A stretch of 64,000 nt of DNA from Archangium sp. GTDB lineage: Bacteria; Myxococcota; Myxococcia; Myxococcales; Myxococcaceae. Positions 60,417 to 64,000 of the stretch are shown here, in pieces. The translations under genes were made by a program, and so were the position numbers. Numbering within the stretch: position 1 is the first letter of the stretch; each line of letters opens with the position of its first letter. Under the pieces are notes generated by a model. It did no database searches. It worked only from the letters and a program-made list of their open reading frames with translations, and had not been told where the DNA came from. The stretch is from contig JAUYRZ010000067.1 in assembly GCA_030695565.1 (NCBI GenBank), forward strand, positions 1 to 64,000, in the 5' to 3' direction.

Positions 60417-61658
60417 TCAGGGGCTGCCGGGTGCGTTGCCACCCGGCAATTCCGGCGCGGTGGCTCTCGGCGCAGGTGGCTGAATCATCTCGGCGGGGAC
60501 GAAGGCGACGATGCGCGCGCGGCGATCGAGCCCGATTTTGCGCCGGGCCTCGAGCGACTTGCGCTCCTTCTTCGAGCTCGCGTCGGTGCGGCCGGCGAGT
60601 TCGACCAGGCGCTCTTCGATGGCCGCCAATTCTTCATCGAGGAGCAAGGCCTGCACGTTGCGCAGCTTGCCCTTGCCCAGGGTGTTCTCGGTCGCGACCG
60701 GAATGGCCCGCACGGTCTCCAGGCGCACCGGGCTCTCGGGGGTCTCGCGGGTCAGCTCGAGCTCCACCAGCAGGCCGTCACGCTTGGTGCCGTTGGGCTT
60801 GTCGAAGTCTTGATTCGAGACGAGGTTACCGAGCGAGAAGACCACCAGCCCGCGGCCGCCCTGGCTGCGTTCGAGATACTCGATGGGCTGCAGCACGTGC
60901 GGGTGATGGCCGATCACCGCGAAGGCACCTGCGTCGATCATCTGCTGGGCGAGCTTCCGATCTTCCGGCGCAGGCGCGAACTTGTACTCGGCGCCCCAGT
61001 GAATGAAGACGATCAACGCGTCGACCTCGGCGGCCCGCTCGCGAATGGTGGCCAGGAAGGTGTCGATGCTGCGGCCTCCGATGATGGGCTCGATCAGGTA
61101 CGGCACCGAGGGCACGTGCGGGAGCGTCTCGTCTTTCTTGTTGTTGAACCCGTTGAGCCAGCGCGTCACCGCCAGAATGCCCACCCGCATGCCGCTCTTC
61201 TCGACCACCAGGGGCGCCCACGCGGTCTCGGCGTTCGCCCCTGCGCCCGCGGTGAGCAGCCCGGCCTCTTCGAGATACGAGCGAGTGGAGGTGATGCCTT
61301 CTTGATGCTGATCGAGGCAGTGGTTGTTCGCGAAGGTGGCGATGTCGACGCCCACGCGCTTGAGCGCTCCGAGCAAAGCGGGCCGCGCGTTGAAGACCAT
61401 CTCACCGCGCTCGGGCTTCTTGAGCACCACGATGGGCGTCTCGAGGTTGACCACCGCGAAGTCGGCGCGCTGCAGCGCGGGCGCGAGCGGGCCCAGCACG
61501 TGATCCCAGCCTTCGTTGTTGGCGTCGTCGCCCTCGCGGGCGTGCATGGTGGCCACGTACTTCACGGGGTCATGCGGGATGACGTCGCCGCCGAAGACGA
61601 AGGTGACCCGCGCGGGCGCAGCCTGGGCGAGCAAGGTGAAGACGAGCGTGGTGAGCAA
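60417..61658 (-). CDS. CapA-family (metallophosphoesterase-like) protein
   Basis: 413 residues. FVFGGDVIPHD, VVNLETPIV, ATFANNHCLDQH and IGHHPHVLQPIEYL are the CapA/YwtB signatures, a calcineurin-fold family linked to poly-gamma-glutamate surface polymers but also found elsewhere. A short hydrophobic signal (LTTLVFTLLAQAAPA) suggests export. TTG start at 61658. Lysine/Arg-rich tail (SSKKERKSLEARRKIGLDRR) at about 365-385. It ends 76 bases before the PilT-like start and could be co-transcribed with it. Confidence 0.87.
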   Translation of the reverse strand: MLTTLVFTLLAQAAPARVTFVFGGDVIPHDPVKYVATMHAREGDDANNEGWDHVLGPLAPALQRADFAVVNLETPIVVLKKPERGEMVFNARPALLGALKRVGVDIATFANNHCLDQHQEGITSTRSYLEEAGLLTAGAGANAETAWAPLVVEKSGMRVGILAVTRWLNGFNNKKDETLPHVPSVPYLIEPIIGGRSIDTFLATIRERAAEVDALIVFIHWGAEYKFAPAPEDRKLAQQMIDAGAFAVIGHHPHVLQPIEYLERSQGGRGLVVFSLGNLVSNQDFDKPNGTKRDGLLVELELTRETPESPVRLETVRAIPVATENTLGKGKLRNVQALLLDEELAAIEERLVELAGRTDASSKKERKSLEARRKIGLDRRARIVAFVPAEMIQPPAPRATAPELPGGNAPGSP

Positions 61659-61687
61659 GACGGCCGCAGTATGCGCTGATCAGGCCC

Positions 61688-62899
61688 TCAGGGGATCAGC
61701 GCCACGCCTTGCGGGTTGGTGAAGTTGAGGGTGCTGGCTCCCCCGTCCATCACGCCGGGATCGAAGGGCGCGCTCTGGTACAGCCGCGTCTTGCCGCTCC
61801 CGTCGTAGCTCGCGCGGGCGAGCGCGTCGGTGCCGTTGTCAGTCCAGTAGACCTGCTGCGCGCCGAGGTCGAGGGAGACCCCGGTCACCGTGGTGGCTTC
61901 CGTGACGCCGGGATCGATGGTGGTGACCGCCCCGCCATCGAGCGGAGCGCGCACCAACGCGAAGCCTTCACCCCAGAACATCAGGCCGGCGTTGAAGTCG
62001 ATCGCCAACGCGCGCGGGTTGCTGAAGGCATCGGTGGCGGTGTGCAGCACCACCCGGCCCGAACCATCAGCGCCGATCCGGTTGACGGTGTCGGTGCCTT
62101 CGTCGGTGAAGAAGAGAAACTGCCCGGAGGGCGCGACCACGACCGAGGTCGGATACGTGTTGCCCGTCATCGGAAGGAAGGTGGTGACCGCGCCGCCGTC
62201 GAGCTGTGCCTTCATGATTCGCCCGCTCTCGACCCAATAGAGGGCGCCGCGAGGCTCATCGAGCGTGAGCCCGGAGGGGTTCGAGAACGCGTCTGCCGCG
62301 GTGTAGAGGACCTGCTGGCCCGAGCCATCCGCCTCGACGCGGGACAGGCTGTCGGTGCCGTTGTCGAGCCAGTACACCCGGCCCTGCTGGTCGACCGCGA
62401 CCGAGGTCACGAAGTTGGTCAGCGGCGTTCCTTCGAACAGCGTCTTCACCCCACCGTCGTCGACCGCGATTTCGCGAACCGCCCAGCCGTCGCCGATCAC
62501 CGCACGAACCGGTGAAGCGCTCGCCGTCACGAAGTACGAGAAGTGCGAGATCTCTGCGACGATCGTCTCACCGACCCGGCGCGCGCCCGGCACGGCGGTC
62601 CATTGACCTCCGGGTTGCGCGGTGAGGAGGCGGGTCTGACCTGCGGCCGCGGGCAGCGTCACCGTGACCGGCAACGCGAAGGTCTGGCCGTGCGGCGTGA
62701 GCGCGAAGACCGTCGAGCCCGCGGTGGAAGGCGGCGCCGGAAAGCCAGTGGTGGCGGTGGCGATGTTCAGCTCGGCGGGCGCCGTCAGGGCACCGGCGGG
62801 AAGATCGAGCCGCGAGCCGCTCGGGCCCACCACCGTCTTCGCGTCCAGCACGGAGGTACAGCCTGAGCTCAGCAGCAGAACCAGCAAGGCGTTGCGCAT
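61688..62899 (-). CDS. ZU5-like/beta-propeller lipoprotein
   Basis: 403 residues. Lipobox LLLSSGC (Cys 14). The first part (about 25-140) looks like a ZU5 domain (SRLDLPAGALTAPAELNIAT). The rest has repeated blades of the YWTD/NHL type: AVDQQGRVYWLDNGTDSLSR, LDEPRGALYWVESGRIMKA, DLGAQQVYWTDNGTDALARA. It is a likely surface protein-protein interaction module; no enzyme. The ATG at 62899 gives the lipoprotein signal. It reads in the same direction as the ion-channel gene, with a gap of 71 bases. Confidence 0.85.
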   Translation of the reverse strand: MRNALLVLLLSSGCTSVLDAKTVVGPSGSRLDLPAGALTAPAELNIATATTGFPAPPSTAGSTVFALTPHGQTFALPVTVTLPAAAGQTRLLTAQPGGQWTAVPGARRVGETIVAEISHFSYFVTASASPVRAVIGDGWAVREIAVDDGGVKTLFEGTPLTNFVTSVAVDQQGRVYWLDNGTDSLSRVEADGSGQQVLYTAADAFSNPSGLTLDEPRGALYWVESGRIMKAQLDGGAVTTFLPMTGNTYPTSVVVAPSGQFLFFTDEGTDTVNRIGADGSGRVVLHTATDAFSNPRALAIDFNAGLMFWGEGFALVRAPLDGGAVTTIDPGVTEATTVTGVSLDLGAQQVYWTDNGTDALARASYDGSGKTRLYQSAPFDPGVMDGGASTLNFTNPQGVALIP

Positions 62900-62970
62900 G
62901 GTGGGCACTGTAGCCATCAGGGGAAGTCGCATGACGGCCTGAGTGGCTCGAGGTGGTCCCTTCCGTGTGA

Positions 62971-63984
62971 TCAGGACCGCAGCAGGAACGCCAGCGACAC
63001 CAGGTACGCCAGGGGCATGCCCGCGCGGAACCACACGTCGAGGCGGCGCGATGCTTCGGTGCGCTCGGTCTCCCACAGCCACAAGGAGACCGTCGACTGC
63101 GTGACGGACACGATGATGAAGAAGAAGGCGACCAGGTGCATCTGGTCGGCCAGGGTGATCACGTTCGTGTCGGGCAGCGCGTTGGCCACCACGTACTGGC
63201 TGGCGATCGCTCCGAACAACGCGCCCACGCCGACGCCGAAGCGCGGGTCGACGTTCACCGGCCGCATGAAGAAGGCGAGCCACGAGAGCAGCACGCAGGC
63301 CCACAAGCCGAAGAACAACTTGATGAAGAAGTTGGCCCCCACGCGGGTGAACGAAACCGCGGTGGTCAGGCGCGCGTAGCTGGCCTGGTCGCCCCTGGGC
63401 ACCGTGGGGTCTCCGAAGTTCGAGTGGTAGGTGCCCACGCCGGCCTCGCTGGAGAGCCGCTCGAAGTCCCAACCCGGCAGCAGGATCGAGGGTGACGCAG
63501 CCGAGTTGTCGCCGTCGGCCACGTAGCGCAGCGCCAGCGACTCGAGGTCTTCCTCTTCCACGATGATGGCCAGCTGGTGGTTGTCGAGCGGGTAGTCGGA
63601 GACGTCGAAGAAGCGAGTGATCTTCGCGACCACGCGCGTGTACGCGTGGCGCTCGCCGTTCGAGAGTTCACGCACCACGGGGTCGGTGCGGCTCTCGATG
63701 CGGCCGTCGACCACCGAGAAGGTCTCGTAGGGCTTGAGCTCCGGATCCTTCCAGCGGAACCACAGGTAGAAGTCGACGGTGAAGCTGTCGTCGCGAAGAC
63801 TGAACTCGTGAATCTGATTCACGAACACGCCCACCGTCACCAGCTTGGCGTTGGGGTCGTTGGGGATCGACGCGTGCGCCGGAACTTCCTGCCGGCGCGC
63901 GACGGCCTTTCCGTTACGAACCACCATGATGATGCCGACCATCAGCAGCACGGCGCACAGCACCAACATCAGGTTCCGACGCAT
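62971..63984 (-). CDS. Pentameric ligand-gated ion channel homologue
   Basis: 337 residues. An N-terminal hydrophobic segment (MLVLCAVLLMVGIIMVV) precedes a beta-sandwich extracellular domain: GVFVNQIHEFSLRDDSFTVD, FYLWFRWKDPEL and the loop signature FFDVSDYPLDNHQL. As in bacterial relatives (GLIC/ELIC), that loop lacks the two Cys of eukaryotic receptors. Four membrane helices follow: FIKLFFGLWACVLLSWLAFF, VGVGALFGAIASQYVVANAL (pore-lining position), HLVAFFFIIVSVTQSTVSLW and GMPLAYLVSLAFL. Pore ion and ligand are unknown. ATG at 63984 with AGGTG before it. Confidence 0.85.
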   Translation of the reverse strand: MRRNLMLVLCAVLLMVGIIMVVRNGKAVARRQEVPAHASIPNDPNAKLVTVGVFVNQIHEFSLRDDSFTVDFYLWFRWKDPELKPYETFSVVDGRIESRTDPVVRELSNGERHAYTRVVAKITRFFDVSDYPLDNHQLAIIVEEEDLESLALRYVADGDNSAASPSILLPGWDFERLSSEAGVGTYHSNFGDPTVPRGDQASYARLTTAVSFTRVGANFFIKLFFGLWACVLLSWLAFFMRPVNVDPRFGVGVGALFGAIASQYVVANALPDTNVITLADQMHLVAFFFIIVSVTQSTVSLWLWETERTEASRRLDVWFRAGMPLAYLVSLAFLLRS

Positions 63985-64000
63985 GGAGCGGCACCTAGCA

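Overview
The window is GC-rich DNA with a strong G/C bias at third codon positions and almost no spare space between genes. It looks like a Myxococcota (myxobacterial) chromosome. The reasons are a MYXO-CTERM sorting tail (gene ending at 5915), three large Hanks-type Ser/Thr kinases with differing appended domains, many Cys-rich or Asp-rich lipoproteins of the myxobacterial type, a PilT-like protein, and frequent GTG/TTG starts. No rRNA, tRNA, CRISPR array, insertion sequence or phage gene was seen. The genus is not determined.

Layout. 1-6 kb: a TerB-like protein (cut by the window edge), a tiny sigma54-AAA-like protein, a response regulator fused to an adenylate/guanylate cyclase, a divergent STAND-type ATPase, and a thrombospondin type-3 repeat protein whose 5' end appears to be missing. 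6-11.6 kb: a leftward run of a membrane-anchored protein, an outer-membrane POTRA/barrel protein, a Ser/Thr kinase carrying 13 copies of an 18-bp repeat, and a TPR/PEGA protein. 11.6-15.3 kb: acyl-CoA ligase, AI-2E family transporter, YihY/BrkB family protein. 15.3-22 kb: a 1319-residue PilZ-kinase-ATPase-TPR protein, a DTW-domain tRNA-modifying enzyme, an AraC-type regulator, threonine aldolase. 22-30 kb: small exported proteins, carB, and a TonB-dependent receptor followed by a YfiR-like protein.

30-48 kb holds a nearly complete reductive pyrimidine degradation pathway: dihydropyrimidine dehydrogenase (preT-preA), dihydropyrimidinase, a carbon-nitrogen hydrolase suited to be beta-ureidopropionase, an aminotransferase suited to beta-alanine, and a CoA-acylating (methyl)malonate-semialdehyde dehydrogenase. 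These would take uracil or thymine to acetyl- or propionyl-CoA. The genes are separated by lipoproteins, a dipeptide-epimerase-like enolase, a TPR protein and a decayed serine hydrolase gene (33150-33407). carB, of the opposing biosynthetic route, lies 3 kb away.

48-64 kb carries envelope and signalling genes: a carboxypeptidase-regulatory-like anchored protein, zinc-ribbon/PspC proteins, a hydrolase, a metallophosphoesterase, Cys-rich and ceramidase-like lipoproteins, a third Ser/Thr kinase, a GDPD-fold lipoprotein, a PilT-family protein with its ATPase motifs destroyed, a CapA-like protein, a beta-propeller lipoprotein and a pentameric ligand-gated ion channel homologue.

A dispersed palindromic element built on CCCTCACCCTGACCCTCTCCC-loop-GGGAGAGGGG (given here as a consensus description) recurs about twelve times, nearly always just after gene ends and often between convergent genes. 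It probably serves as a terminator-like REP family.
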